Positions 17,112-25,654 of a DNA stretch of 35,994 bases are shown in pieces; position 1 is the stretch's first letter; every line of letters begins with the position of its first letter. A program made the translations under genes and the position numbers. The notes beneath the pieces are model-generated. The model ran no database searches, was not told where the DNA came from, and saw nothing but the letters and a program-made list of their open reading frames with translations. Source of the DNA: JAWWAH01 sp033721415 (GTDB lineage: Bacteria > Patescibacteriota > Minisyncoccia > Spechtbacterales > 2-12-FULL-38-22); NCBI GenBank assembly GCA_033721415.1, contig JAWWAH010000003.1, forward strand, positions 1 through 35,994. The letters are read 5' to 3'.

Positions 17112-19302
17112 AAGACCGCTACTTATAGTAATAGATTCTAACTCTTTGTTTCACAGGGCATACCATGCTCTTCCTAGGTTTAAAACAAAAAAAGGAGAAC
17201 TGGTGAATGCCGTTTATGGATTTTCACTTGTTTTAATGAAAGCACTTAAGGAGCATAAGCCAAAATATATAGCTGCGACATTTGATGTTGCGGGACCAAC
17301 TTTTAGAAGTGAAGAATACGAGGAATATAAGGCTGGCAGAGAGAAAGCTCCCGATGAGCTTTACGAACAGATCCCTCGCATAAAAGAGGTCTTGGCGGCG
17401 TTTAATATACCAGTGTATGAAAAAGAAGGCTTTGAGGCTGATGATGTAATAGCTACTGTTGCTGAGAAAATAAATCAAAACAAAAAAAACATAAACACCT
17501 TAATAGTTAGTGGAGATTTAGATACCTTGCAACTTGTAAATGATAATACAAGCGTATATACAATGAAAAGAAGTGTTAAAGACACCATTATATATGATGA
17601 AGAAGCTGTGGTAGATCGTTATAGCCTAGAACCAGAACAACTTAACGACTACAAAGGTCTTCGGGGAGATCCTTCAGATAATATACCTGGAGTCCCAGGT
17701 GTTGGCGAAAAAACAGCAACAACTCTTTTAAAAAAATACCCAACACTTGAAGATCTTTATGATGCGCTTGAACAAAACAAGGTAGAGGAGGTGACCGAGC
17801 GTATATGCAAAATATTAAAAGAAAACAAAGAGCAAGCATTTTTCTCACGCATGCTTGCAACTGTTAAGAAAGACGTTCCAATTGATTTTAAGTTGAGTGA
17901 TGCTGAATGGGGTGGTTTTGACCCCGAAGATGTGCGTAAACTTTTTAAAGAACTTAACTTTAATGCTCTTTTACAGCGCCTCTCTGATCTTGAAGGTTTT
18001 GATGAAGTTAAAGAAGAGGCTGAGGTTGAAAAACCGAGAAAAAAAGAGCTGTTAGATGAAGTAGAATCCGCACATGATGCAGGGTTGTTCTCGGATGAGA
18101 TATATAAACTAGAAAAAGAAATTGTACCAATTATTATCAAAATGGAAGACAAGGGTATAGGTTTTAATAAAGAAGCATTAAAAGATTTACAACAGAAGGT
18201 TCAAAAAAAACTCGATAAGGTGGAGAAAAAAATATACAAAGAAGCAGGAGAGGAATTTAATGTAAATTCACCACAACAACTTTCAGAGATATTGTTTGAA
18301 AAACTAGAAATAAGCTCTAATGGTCTAAAAAAGACTCCGGGCAAAAAAATATCTACAGCAGCAAGCGAGCTCGAAAAATTAAAAGGAAAGCACAGTATAA
18401 TAGACCTTATTCTTGAACAAAGAGAGCTTCAAAAACTTATTTCTACATATATAAACCCATTACCAGAGCTTGTTGCTGATGATGGAAGAATACACACAAC
18501 ATTTAATCCGCTAGGTACTGCAACAGGTAGAATGTCCAGCTCTGACCCTAATCTTCAAAATATCCCTATTCATAGTAGTTTCGCTTCGGATATAAGAAAT
18601 GCATTTATAGCTGATAAGGGTAAAAAGTTTTTGGCTTGTGATTATTCTCAAATGGAACTTAGACTAATAGCTCATCTTGCGAATGATAAAAACATGATAG
18701 AGGTGTTTGCTAACGATGAAGATATACACATAAGTACAGCAGCACTTGTATTTGGTGTCAAAAAAGAAGATGTAAGTTCAGATATGCGCTATAGAGCTAA
18801 GGCATTAAACTTTGGAATAATATATGGGATAGGTCCACGTGCTTTTTCTAGATCCGCGGATATAAGTTTTGAGGAGGCAAAAGATTTTATAAACAAATAC
18901 TTAGATGTATTTGAGGATGTGGCCATGTATATGGAAGAAATGAAAAACAAAGCCCACAAACAAGGTTATGCTGAAACAATGTTTGGTCGTAAACGTTTTT
19001 TGCCCGACTTAAGATCTCCAAATCCAATGTTGCGCTCTTATGCTGAAAGAGCTGCGATTAACCACCCCGTGCAGGGGACAGGGGCAGACATTGTGAAGAT
19101 GGCCATGGTTAAAACGGAGCAAGAACTAGAGGGTATAGACCTCCTATTGCAGATACATGATGAATTGTTGTGGGAGGGAAGTAGTGGTAAAATAAAGGAA
19201 GTGGCTCCAAAAGCAAAAAAACTACTAGAGGGCATAGTTAAACTATCTGTGCCCTTAAAGGTAGAGTACAATATTGGAGAATCTTGGGGTGAGCTTAAAT
19301 AA
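17095..19302 (+). CDS. polA: DNA polymerase I without a 3'-5' exonuclease domain
   Basis: This 735-residue family A polymerase is used for Okazaki-fragment and repair synthesis. The 5' nuclease domain (about 1-295) has IDSNSLFHRAYHAL, the acidic EADDVIATVA and the GDPSDNIPGVPGVGEKTA helix-hairpin-helix. The polymerase domain has motif A DYSQMELRLIAHL, motif B RAKALNFGIIYGIG and motif C QIHDELLWE. E. coli Pol I is about 190 residues longer. Here the 5' nuclease runs into the thumb through a charged linker (about 300-345), so the proofreading domain is absent altogether. The start overlaps tsaE in a different frame. Confidence 0.95.
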   Translation: MNQKNKRPLLIVIDSNSLFHRAYHALPRFKTKKGELVNAVYGFSLVLMKALKEHKPKYIAATFDVAGPTFRSEEYEEYKAGREKAPDELYEQIPRIKEVLAAFNIPVYEKEGFEADDVIATVAEKINQNKKNINTLIVSGDLDTLQLVNDNTSVYTMKRSVKDTIIYDEEAVVDRYSLEPEQLNDYKGLRGDPSDNIPGVPGVGEKTATTLLKKYPTLEDLYDALEQNKVEEVTERICKILKENKEQAFFSRMLATVKKDVPIDFKLSDAEWGGFDPEDVRKLFKELNFNALLQRLSDLEGFDEVKEEAEVEKPRKKELLDEVESAHDAGLFSDEIYKLEKEIVPIIIKMEDKGIGFNKEALKDLQQKVQKKLDKVEKKIYKEAGEEFNVNSPQQLSEILFEKLEISSNGLKKTPGKKISTAASELEKLKGKHSIIDLILEQRELQKLISTYINPLPELVADDGRIHTTFNPLGTATGRMSSSDPNLQNIPIHSSFASDIRNAFIADKGKKFLACDYSQMELRLIAHLANDKNMIEVFANDEDIHISTAALVFGVKKEDVSSDMRYRAKALNFGIIYGIGPRAFSRSADISFEEAKDFINKYLDVFEDVAMYMEEMKNKAHKQGYAETMFGRKRFLPDLRSPNPMLRSYAERAAINHPVQGTGADIVKMAMVKTEQELEGIDLLLQIHDELLWEGSSGKIKEVAPKAKKLLEGIVKLSVPLKVEYNIGESWGELK

Positions 19303-19304
19303 AC

Positions 19305-20435
19305 ATGCCAAAAAAAGAAAAAACTTCAGAGAATAATTTTAAAATGCCCATAACTGTTTTTGGATGGCTGTGGTCTGTAGGAGCCTTAGCGTTTATGGCT
19401 CTATTTTTATCTGAGGAAATATTTGCTGAAAATACACTATATAGAGCAGTTCTCGTAGTTGTTGTTTTTGTTTTGTATGTTATAGCCTCGTTCTTTATTG
19501 TTCGCCGTGATTTTATTAAACCGCTAAAGAAAATATACAAAGCATCAAGTGAAATAGGAGGAGGTAACTTTGGATACCGAATGAAGCTTAAAACAAACAC
19601 AAAAGTGGATGATATAGCAGATGCTATAAATGACATGGCAGAACGATTAAATAAAATACATAAAAGAGAGGAAAATATTGCAAATATGAAAACAGAATTT
19701 CTAACCATAGCAGCACATCAAATGAGAACACCACTTTCTGGTATAAGGTGGATATTCAATGCCCTAACAGATTCTTCTGGTGCAGGTGCTGGGCTTAATG
19801 ATACACAAAAGAAGCTCATGAAAAGGGGAAGTAACCTAACAGAAGATACAATAGGTATGGTGAACGACCTTTTAAATGCCGCCCTTATTGAACAAGGAGA
19901 GTTCGGGTATTCTTTTAAGGTTGGATCTATTATGGATGCCGTACAAAAAGTAGTTGATAAAGAAAACAACGTAAGCCAAGAGAAGGGGATTGATATTTTC
20001 TTTAAAAAACCAACAGAGGAAGTGCCAAACATAAAGTTTGACCCCGAAAAAATAGAAGTCGCCCTTCGTGCTCTTGTGGATAATGCTATTAAATACAGTG
20101 ACAAAGGATCAAAGATATACGTTACTCTAGAAAATAAGGAAAATGAAGTATGGATATCTGTACAAGACGAGGGTATCGGAATACCAGAAGATGAAGTAAA
20201 GAAATTATTCACCAAATTTTTTAGAGCAAAAAACGCGCTAGAGTTAGATACAACAGGAAATGGTTTAGGTTTGTATATAGTGAAAAATATTACTGACCAT
20301 CACAATGGAAAGGTCTGGGTGCAATCAAAAGAAGGACAAGGGACAAAGTTCACTATAGCTATTCCAAAAAACCTTGATAAAAAAATAGAGAAGACAGAAG
20401 AAGGTGAAATACAATCTTTTCTAGAGGATTTATAA
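19305..20435 (+). CDS. Membrane sensor histidine kinase (orphan)
   Basis: This 376-residue kinase starts two bases after polA. Two membrane helices (about 17-38 and 46-67) bracket only a few outside residues, so it has no real extracellular sensor. A HAMP-like linker follows (about 69-120), then a HisKA helix with phospho-acceptor H138 in AAHQMRTPL and a HATPase_c domain with VDNAIKYS, DEGIGIPEDE and GNGLGLYIV. No response regulator is in the window. Signals are probably membrane-derived, perhaps through the membrane proteins encoded directly downstream; that part is inference. Confidence 0.9.
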   Translation: MPKKEKTSENNFKMPITVFGWLWSVGALAFMALFLSEEIFAENTLYRAVLVVVVFVLYVIASFFIVRRDFIKPLKKIYKASSEIGGGNFGYRMKLKTNTKVDDIADAINDMAERLNKIHKREENIANMKTEFLTIAAHQMRTPLSGIRWIFNALTDSSGAGAGLNDTQKKLMKRGSNLTEDTIGMVNDLLNAALIEQGEFGYSFKVGSIMDAVQKVVDKENNVSQEKGIDIFFKKPTEEVPNIKFDPEKIEVALRALVDNAIKYSDKGSKIYVTLENKENEVWISVQDEGIGIPEDEVKKLFTKFFRAKNALELDTTGNGLGLYIVKNITDHHNGKVWVQSKEGQGTKFTIAIPKNLDKKIEKTEEGEIQSFLEDL

Positions 20436-20440
20436 AACAC

Positions 20441-20644
20441 ATGAAGCACAATATATTCAAACTACAACTGGGAGAAATACTCTTTTTTATTTCTGGACTG
20501 TTGTGGCTTTTTGCTTTACCAGCCCTTAAAAGTGAATACGGGTATTTTCTTTGGGTTGGAGCAAAGGTGGTTTATTTTTTAGGTTTTGTATTCTTTTTTG
20601 TTAATTTTGTTTTAAGATATAGGGAAAATAAAAACAATGTATAA
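20441..20644 (+). CDS. Small two-helix membrane protein, unknown
   Basis: This 67-residue protein has two hydrophobic segments (about 10-28 and 35-57) separated by a short EYGYF loop, then a basic tail RYRENKNN. I do not recognise a family. It begins five bases after the histidine kinase and overlaps the next membrane gene by eight bases, so translation is coupled. That makes it a possible partner of the kinase or of the following 340-aa protein. Confidence 0.7.
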   Translation: MKHNIFKLQLGEILFFISGLLWLFALPALKSEYGYFLWVGAKVVYFLGFVFFFVNFVLRYRENKNNV

Positions 20645-21659
20645 CAGCATAATAGAAATTTCATCAATTGTTCGCCTCTTTATTCAATTGAATTTAGTTG
20701 TGGCAGGTGCAGCCTCTCTTTGGTGTATGGTTTTTTCATATAAAGGAATAAAGGATAAAGATAGGGGAGAATATTGGAATAGGCTTGCTTTGTACTTGGG
20801 ATATGTTTTTATAGGAGCTCTTGTGTTGTTTATTTTGAGTTGGTGGGCTGGTTCTATGTTTATTTTTTCACCTGATTCCTTAGCTCACGAAGGGGTTGTT
20901 CATAGTGCAGCTTATCCAGATCAACTTGCAATCAATGGGTTTAGTGCAAATATGATTTGGGTATCTATTTTATCGTTATTTAATATTTTTGCCCTTATTT
21001 TATATCAGAGAAAAAATAAATCCTTTGGATACTTTAAAAAAAGAGCCTTTCCCTTTTTTGCTCTGAATTTTTTTATACTTAGCGTAATTCTTTCTTTAAG
21101 TGCTTTTACTGGAGGATTGGATAAACTTCAGGTTGCTCTTACCCTTCATAATTGGCATTCTATAATAACACTGGGAACAGTTATATGTGTGGATATTTTG
21201 TTTATGCTAACCATAAAAAAAGATAACTTAAAAAGGATATTATACCCCTTTTACCCTATTATGAGCGCTGCTATATGGTTTGGCCTTGGGCTAGATTTTG
21301 TGAGTTCGTTTCTTATTATAGACGGCGGCCTTTCTCTTACTGATCAGTTTATATTTAATCAAGCAGTTGTTATCATATTAATACTAAACGGCGCACTTTT
21401 ATCTGTTGGTATAAATGATGAGTTAATAGCCCTGATAAAACCAGACAGAGTGGACAGAATGGATCCAGTGGTGGATAGTGTTGTTAGGGTTTCGGGGTCT
21501 ATATCTATAGTTTCTTGGATAACCGTTACAGTTATAGATTTTTTCATAATACCCATTGCACTGCCTTGGCTGGTTGTAGTCTATTTGGCCTTGATTTTTA
21601 TGGCATATATTGTTAAACCTTTTGCAGAAGAGCAATTTGAAAGATTAGCCCCAGCATAA
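20637..21659 (+). CDS. Polytopic membrane protein, unknown
   Basis: This 340-residue protein has about eight or nine hydrophobic helices spread over the whole length. Notable polar features within the membrane part are SWWAGSMF (about 65-72), LTLHNWHSIITLG with two histidines near 180, and a soluble DRVDRMDPVVD loop (about 265-285). The paired histidines could bind metal or haem, but no known family is evident to me. It lies inside the tsaE-polA-kinase operon, overlapping the preceding small membrane gene. Confidence 0.75.
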   Translation: MYNSIIEISSIVRLFIQLNLVVAGAASLWCMVFSYKGIKDKDRGEYWNRLALYLGYVFIGALVLFILSWWAGSMFIFSPDSLAHEGVVHSAAYPDQLAINGFSANMIWVSILSLFNIFALILYQRKNKSFGYFKKRAFPFFALNFFILSVILSLSAFTGGLDKLQVALTLHNWHSIITLGTVICVDILFMLTIKKDNLKRILYPFYPIMSAAIWFGLGLDFVSSFLIIDGGLSLTDQFIFNQAVVIILILNGALLSVGINDELIALIKPDRVDRMDPVVDSVVRVSGSISIVSWITVTVIDFFIIPIALPWLVVVYLALIFMAYIVKPFAEEQFERLAPA

Positions 21660-21668
21660 AAATAAAAA

Positions 21669-22763
21669 ATGAAAATATATATAAAAAAACTAAAAGAAGC
21701 CCTAGAGCACCCTATAATATTTTTGCCGATTATTCTGCTTATACTCGCTTTTGGTGGGTTGTTTTATTTTGGAGAAATAACAGAAGTTTTAAGTAAAAAA
21801 GGTTTTTATTCGTTTGAGATTAATTCAGGCGAAGGTGGGGCGGGGAATATTTTAAATGAGCCACACCCTCTTACAGGAAAACGTTGTGGAAATAGCGAAA
21901 AAAGGCCTTTTGCGGTTATGATGCCCTCAGATCAAATTACACGCCCTCTTTCTGGAATAGCAAAAGCTGATCTTGTGGTAGAGATGCCAGTAACTCAGCC
22001 AGGCCAAGGCGGGATAAACAGAATGATGGCAGTCTTTGCATGTGAAGAGCCAGAAGAGATTGGCTCGGTTCGCTCCGCAAGAGATGATTTTATACCCCTA
22101 GCAGCCTCTTTCGATGCAATATACGCTCATTGGGGTGGTTCTCACTTCGCGTTAGACGAATTAAAGAAGGGCATAATCCCTGATATAGATGCACTTGTAA
22201 ACCCATTTAGCACATATTATAGAAAGCAGTGGATAGCACGACCACACAATGGATTCACATCTTTTAATCGTCTTCTAAACACAAGCGAAAAGCTAGGTTT
22301 TAGAACAGAGAATAAGTTTGGTGGATATCCTCATATTGAAGGATCTTCTAGTGTTGGGGACAATCCTACAACAATTTCTGTTGCATACCCAGGATCTTAT
22401 CGTGTGAGTTATGTTTACAACCCCGAAAACAACTCTTATATGCGTTGGCGTGGAGGAAGTCCCGAAGTGGATGCGCTAGATAACAAGCAGGTAGAATCCA
22501 AAATACTCATAGTTATGAAAACTAATACTCGCCACCTAGAAGGGCAGTATAATGACGTTGATGTCTTTGGGTCTGGCCAGGCTTATGTTTTTCAAAATGG
22601 CGAATTAATAAGAGCTAGTTGGCAAAAAGAGTATGGAGATATAGATGGTAAATTATACTTCTATAACAAAAAAGACAAAGAAATAAAATTTGTAGCAGGC
22701 AACATGTGGATACATGTTGTAGACAACTCAACCCCTATATATTGGGGAGGGGAGAGGCTGTAA
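21669..22763 (+). CDS. DUF3048 (YerB-type) membrane-anchored protein
   Basis: This 364-residue protein has one N-terminal membrane helix (about 16-36) and an exported body. Motifs RPFAVMMPSDQITRPLSG, KADLVVEMPVT, GSVRSARDDFI and FDAIYAHWGGS are those of DUF3048, known from Bacillus YerB. The second DUF3048 half (about 215-360) contains ESKILIVMKT and ends WIHVVDNSTPIYW. Its role in the envelope is not established. It is the last gene of the operon, followed by a terminator. Confidence 0.85.
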   Translation: MKIYIKKLKEALEHPIIFLPIILLILAFGGLFYFGEITEVLSKKGFYSFEINSGEGGAGNILNEPHPLTGKRCGNSEKRPFAVMMPSDQITRPLSGIAKADLVVEMPVTQPGQGGINRMMAVFACEEPEEIGSVRSARDDFIPLAASFDAIYAHWGGSHFALDELKKGIIPDIDALVNPFSTYYRKQWIARPHNGFTSFNRLLNTSEKLGFRTENKFGGYPHIEGSSSVGDNPTTISVAYPGSYRVSYVYNPENNSYMRWRGGSPEVDALDNKQVESKILIVMKTNTRHLEGQYNDVDVFGSGQAYVFQNGELIRASWQKEYGDIDGKLYFYNKKDKEIKFVAGNMWIHVVDNSTPIYWGGERL

Positions 22764-22797
22764 GAAGGTGTTATATTGTTTTTGCTTAAAACAACCT

Positions 22798-22829
22798 AAA
22801 CCAGCCCAACCACAACTGGGCCGGTTTTT
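22798..22829 (+). terminator. Intrinsic terminator after the DUF3048 gene
   Basis: Arms AAACC(A)GCCCA and TGGGC(C)GGTTT are closed by an 8-base loop and followed by a T-run. It ends the operon that starts with tsaE. Confidence 0.85.
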
Positions 22830-22846
22830 AATGTTAAAATAGAAGC

Positions 22847-23863
22847 ATGATAAATTTTGAATCACAATATGAAAAAGTGGTAGGCGGGGAGTCTAAAGAA
22901 GAAAGAAAAGAGGCCGAAAAAAGAATACAAGACAGACTGGAGAGACTCGATACAGAAGCAGTGGGAGAGTTTGAAGTAGACAAAACAGAACAAGAAGAGA
23001 AAATTATAGAAACTTCAGAAGATGCTGTTGATGAGATGGTTGAGAGATGGGGAGGGGAACCAAAAAAACTACCGCCACATAAGATACATATTTTGGAACC
23101 GGAAGCAGTTGGGCAACTTACCGCAGGGAAACTTGCCAGTGCTTTTTATGCGCCGGGCGCTCAATTTGTGGGCATAGAAAGAAGAGGTTCCGGTGTAGAC
23201 TTTGCCACAAGTGTTGCGCATGAATTTTTTCACGCAAAATCATATAAAGCAGCTCAGGTTATGGAAGACGGCAAAGACGCTCCTTGGCGCTCCGGTGTTC
23301 AAGTCTATGAGTTTAAAGATAAGAGGGTTGCCTATTTCGGTGCACTAGAAGAAGCAATAGTAGGTGAGTCCACGAGGTTGTTTTTTGAAGAGAAGGTAAA
23401 AAATAACCCCATGTTTAAAGACGAAGTAGAGGCCGTAGAAGAAATTAAAAAATGGTTAAGAAGCTCGGCTTCAGAAAGGAAGTTGTCCGATGAGCAAAAG
23501 AAGGCGGTAGACATATTCATAGAAGAACTATATTCTATCCCCGATGCTATAAAGGTTGCCGAAGTTTTGGTGGGTGATAAGGATGATGAATATAAGCGCG
23601 GCTTTTTAGAAGGAGCATTTTCTAAGATCAATGAAGAGAGAACAGATATAATGGCAGAGCGATACGAAGAGAGGCACAAGCTGTATGAGTTAATGGATCA
23701 AATAATAGAAAACTCAAGCTTTGAAACCAGAGAAGAGCTCTTTGAAGAATTTGCAAAAGCAAACTTCAGTGGCTCGTTATTGCCACTAGCGAAAATAGTA
23801 GAAAACGCACTCGGAAAAGGCGCCTTTAGAAGAGTTGCAGAAGATTTTAAAGAGGAGTTATAG
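22847..23863 (+). CDS. Putative zinc metallopeptidase with HEFFH motif
   Basis: This 338-residue, very charged soluble protein starts with a helical N-terminus (about 1-65) rich in Glu/Lys. An HExxH zinc motif lies in VAHEFFHAKSY (125-129). A downstream glutamate pair in GALEEAIVGES (168-169) could supply the third ligand as in gluzincins. The rest is helical. There is no signal peptide, so it acts in the cytoplasm if active. The exact family is not recognised. It is a single-gene unit between two terminators. Confidence 0.65.
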   Translation: MINFESQYEKVVGGESKEERKEAEKRIQDRLERLDTEAVGEFEVDKTEQEEKIIETSEDAVDEMVERWGGEPKKLPPHKIHILEPEAVGQLTAGKLASAFYAPGAQFVGIERRGSGVDFATSVAHEFFHAKSYKAAQVMEDGKDAPWRSGVQVYEFKDKRVAYFGALEEAIVGESTRLFFEEKVKNNPMFKDEVEAVEEIKKWLRSSASERKLSDEQKKAVDIFIEELYSIPDAIKVAEVLVGDKDDEYKRGFLEGAFSKINEERTDIMAERYEERHKLYELMDQIIENSSFETREELFEEFAKANFSGSLLPLAKIVENALGKGAFRRVAEDFKEEL

Positions 23864-23886
23864 TGCACCCCTGGCTCCACATTGAC

Positions 23887-23912
23887 AAAAATACCATTAA
23901 GTGGTATTTTTT
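23887..23912 (+). terminator. Terminator hairpin, overlapping a promoter-like sequence
   Basis: AAAATACCA/TGGTATTTT forms a 9-bp stem with a 5-base loop and a T-run. The same bases also form TTGACA (23882-23887), a 17-base spacer and TATTTT, so this may double as the promoter of the small gene at 23957. Confidence 0.7.
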
Positions 23913-23956
23913 ACATACCTATTTGTTTTAACATAAGCACACTGAAAGGAGGGTAA

Positions 23957-24199
23957 ATGTTTAAAGTACTGAAAGATGAACCGCCTAGGCCGCCTAGGCC
24001 TGGAGACTTTGTAAAAACCGCATCCGGAGAAACCCACAGGGTTTCTAAGACCGAAGAAAAAAATGGAGATTGGTTGGTTTATTTTCAGGGTGGAGGTTCT
24101 GCATACTGGAAGCGTGATAATATCACCACAATATCTCGCGACGAGAATTTTCAGGAACATGTAGAGGACCTTTGCAATAGATATGGGATTGAGAAATAA
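23957..24199 (+). CDS. Small SH3-like protein, unknown
   Basis: This 80-residue protein has a strong Shine-Dalgarno (AAAGGAGGG, 23945-23953). The N-terminus has a short proline repeat PPRPPRP, encoded by two tandem CCGCCTAGG units. The body PGDFVKTASGETHRV ... WLVYFQGGGSAYWKRDNI alternates short strands and turns and looks like an SH3-type beta barrel. No family is recognised. The opposite strand also has an open frame here, but it lacks a ribosome-binding site. Confidence 0.7.
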   Translation: MFKVLKDEPPRPPRPGDFVKTASGETHRVSKTEEKNGDWLVYFQGGGSAYWKRDNITTISRDENFQEHVEDLCNRYGIEK

Positions 24200-24207
24200 G
24201 TTCTTTT

Positions 24208-24231
24208 AAAGCCCTCAGTTGAGGGCTTTTT
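24208..24231 (+). terminator. Terminator after the small SH3-like gene
   Basis: AAAGCCCTC (24208-24216) and GAGGGCTTT (24221-24229) form a 9-bp stem with a 4-base loop, followed by further T residues. Confidence 0.88.
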
Positions 24232-24271
24232 ATGTGGGATTATTTAAAAAATAGGCTAATGTTATAATATA

Positions 24272-24308
24272 TTGACAACAATAAGATAAAGATGGTATAA
24301 TATTGTTG
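24272..24308 (+). promoter_or_regulatory. Promoter with flanking inverted repeat, trmB-type gene
   Basis: TTGACA (24272-24277), an 18-base spacer and TATAAT (24296-24301) precede the TrmB-type gene. An inverted repeat CAACAAT (24276-24282) / ATTGTTG (24302-24308) brackets the -10 region, a likely operator for autoregulation. Confidence 0.65.
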
Positions 24309-24335
24309 TAAAAAGTAAACAACTAAAATAAAATC

Positions 24336-25097
24336 ATGAGCAATCAAATAAAAACGCTAGCATCTAAATTAGAACCCCTTGGCTTAAGCGACAAACAAGC
24401 CCGCGTTTATGTCGCTACTTTGTTTTTGGGTTCTGCTCCGGTGCAACAAATAGCAAAACAAGCAGACATTAATCGTCCAACAGCATATGTAATATTAGAG
24501 GAACTTGAAAACATGGGCTTGGTATCTGAGTCTACTGATGCTAAAAAAACAGTTTATATCGCAGAAGATCCAGAAGCGATTACTCGTTGGCTTGAGAAGA
24601 AAGAGATTGAGATAGAAGCAAAGAAGAAAAGTGCAAAAAAATTAATTAGTGACCTAGAGGGTATTAAGAGGGAAGAGGTGTCTCAGGCTCCCATGGTTCG
24701 TTTTTATCGTGGGAAAGAAGGTATAAAGTCTATATTAGCTGAATCTGCAAGAAAATCTAAACCGAAAACAGAGGTTTATGGTTTCACAAACTTGGACGAG
24801 GTAAAGAAATTGTTTCCTGGATATTTCAAAAGCGCACCAGAAAGAAGGCTTCCTAAAGATATTTCAAGCAAGGTTCTATATTCTTCTCTAGAAAAAATAG
24901 ATTTAGAAAACAAAGAAGCCTTACGTCGAGCACGGAGGGTTGATAACCCAATAGAGGCTGATATTAGCATTTACGAAGATAGAGCAACACTTTTAACTTA
25001 TGCAGGAGAAAATTCTTCCGGAATCGTTATAGAGAGTCCAGAAATAGTAAAATCTCTAAGGCAGTTGTTTGAATTAGCCTGGGAAAGCAAAGAATAA
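24336..25097 (+). CDS. TrmB-family transcriptional regulator
   Basis: This 253-residue protein has an N-terminal winged helix-turn-helix (about 10-75). LGLSDKQARVYVATLFLG and ADINRPTAYVILEELENMGLV are the TrmB signature. A short charged coiled coil (about 80-108) and a C-terminal PLD-like sensor/dimer domain (about 120-250) follow, the latter with VRFYRGKEGIKSIL. TrmB proteins are common in archaea and in Patescibacteria and usually respond to sugars or other metabolites. Its target is not shown; an inverted repeat over its own promoter suggests autorepression. It directly precedes the RNA-rich island. Confidence 0.85.
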   Translation: MSNQIKTLASKLEPLGLSDKQARVYVATLFLGSAPVQQIAKQADINRPTAYVILEELENMGLVSESTDAKKTVYIAEDPEAITRWLEKKEIEIEAKKKSAKKLISDLEGIKREEVSQAPMVRFYRGKEGIKSILAESARKSKPKTEVYGFTNLDEVKKLFPGYFKSAPERRLPKDISSKVLYSSLEKIDLENKEALRRARRVDNPIEADISIYEDRATLLTYAGENSSGIVIESPEIVKSLRQLFELAWESKE

Positions 25098-25103
25098 AAA
25101 TAA

Positions 25104-25143
25104 GTCAATTAATATTGACAAAAATAATATAAAGTGTTAGTAT
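25104..25143 (+). promoter_or_regulatory. Promoter of RNA-A with palindromic operator-like site
   Basis: TTGACA (25115-25120), 17 bases and TAGTAT (25138-25143) predict a start near 25150. The palindrome GTCAAT-TAAT-ATTGAC (25104-25119) overlaps the -35 box and could be an operator. Confidence 0.7.
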
Positions 25144-25149
25144 ATTTAT

Positions 25150-25550
25150 GCCACACAGAACAAGAGAGAACACTGAAAGTACCTTTCAAAGGTGCTCTAA
25201 GGTTCAGAGTGTGGCGCTCACCGAAAGGACGAAAGATGGGTGGAGGTTAACAATATATTAGGCTAGAAAAATGACACCCTGCTCGGGTATAAAGAGCATC
25301 AACAAGACAGGTGCCACAATCTGATTCTCGGCACCAAACAACTTACAGTGTCCTAAAAGAAAGCCGTGGTGAATTTTTGCAAAAAAAGAGGCAAACATTC
25401 ACTAGGCCAAGATCCAAAAGGACCAACAGCACTTTTTTCCCCGTATACACCAGGTATGCGGGGAATTGTTATTTTAGGACTGGAAACTATATCTATAGCT
25501 GTGGGTATAGTTTCCGGGGCAATACAATATTTGTATAAATAATATTACAA
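25150..25550 (+). ncRNA. Structured RNA A, unknown class
   Basis: This about 400-base region downstream of a strong promoter has many helices. The first, GCCACAC (25150-25156) with GTGTGGC (25209-25215), begins at the predicted start and encloses CTGAA/TTCAG and an AGTACCTTT/AAAGGTGCT hairpin. Next is GGTGCC/GGCACC (25310-25315 with 25330-25335). A core domain is closed by CAG-TCCTAAAA (25346-25358, two-base bulge) with TTTTAGGACTG (25472-25482) and contains two hairpins: GTGAAT/ATTCAC with extension (25363-25408) and CCCCGTATAC/GTATGCGGGG (25439-25463). A last hairpin GGAAACTATA/TATAGTTTCC spans 25482-25515. I found no RNase P, tmRNA or SRP signature. A GTG-started 75-codon frame (25311-25538) is less convincing than the fold. 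Confidence 0.6.
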
Positions 25551-25619
25551 AAATATAGCTATAAAATCCCTTAAAATAAAGGAAAGTATGACTAAAAAAC
25601 AATACTCTGTTATTAATAC

Positions 25620-25648
25620 TTGACAAAAAAATATCAATATGCTAATAT
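25620..25648 (+). promoter_or_regulatory. Promoter of RNA-B
   Basis: TTGACA (25620-25625), a 17-base spacer and TAATAT (25643-25648) put the start at about 25655, the first base of the RNA-B closing stem. Confidence 0.78.
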
Positions 25649-25654
25649 AACAGC

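Noticed and set aside
25311..25538. 75-codon frame starting at GTG inside RNA A, and a second frame ending 25541 with a membrane-like segment
   Set aside because: Neither has a ribosome-binding site, the two compete for the same bases, and the stretch is fully explained by strong hairpins.
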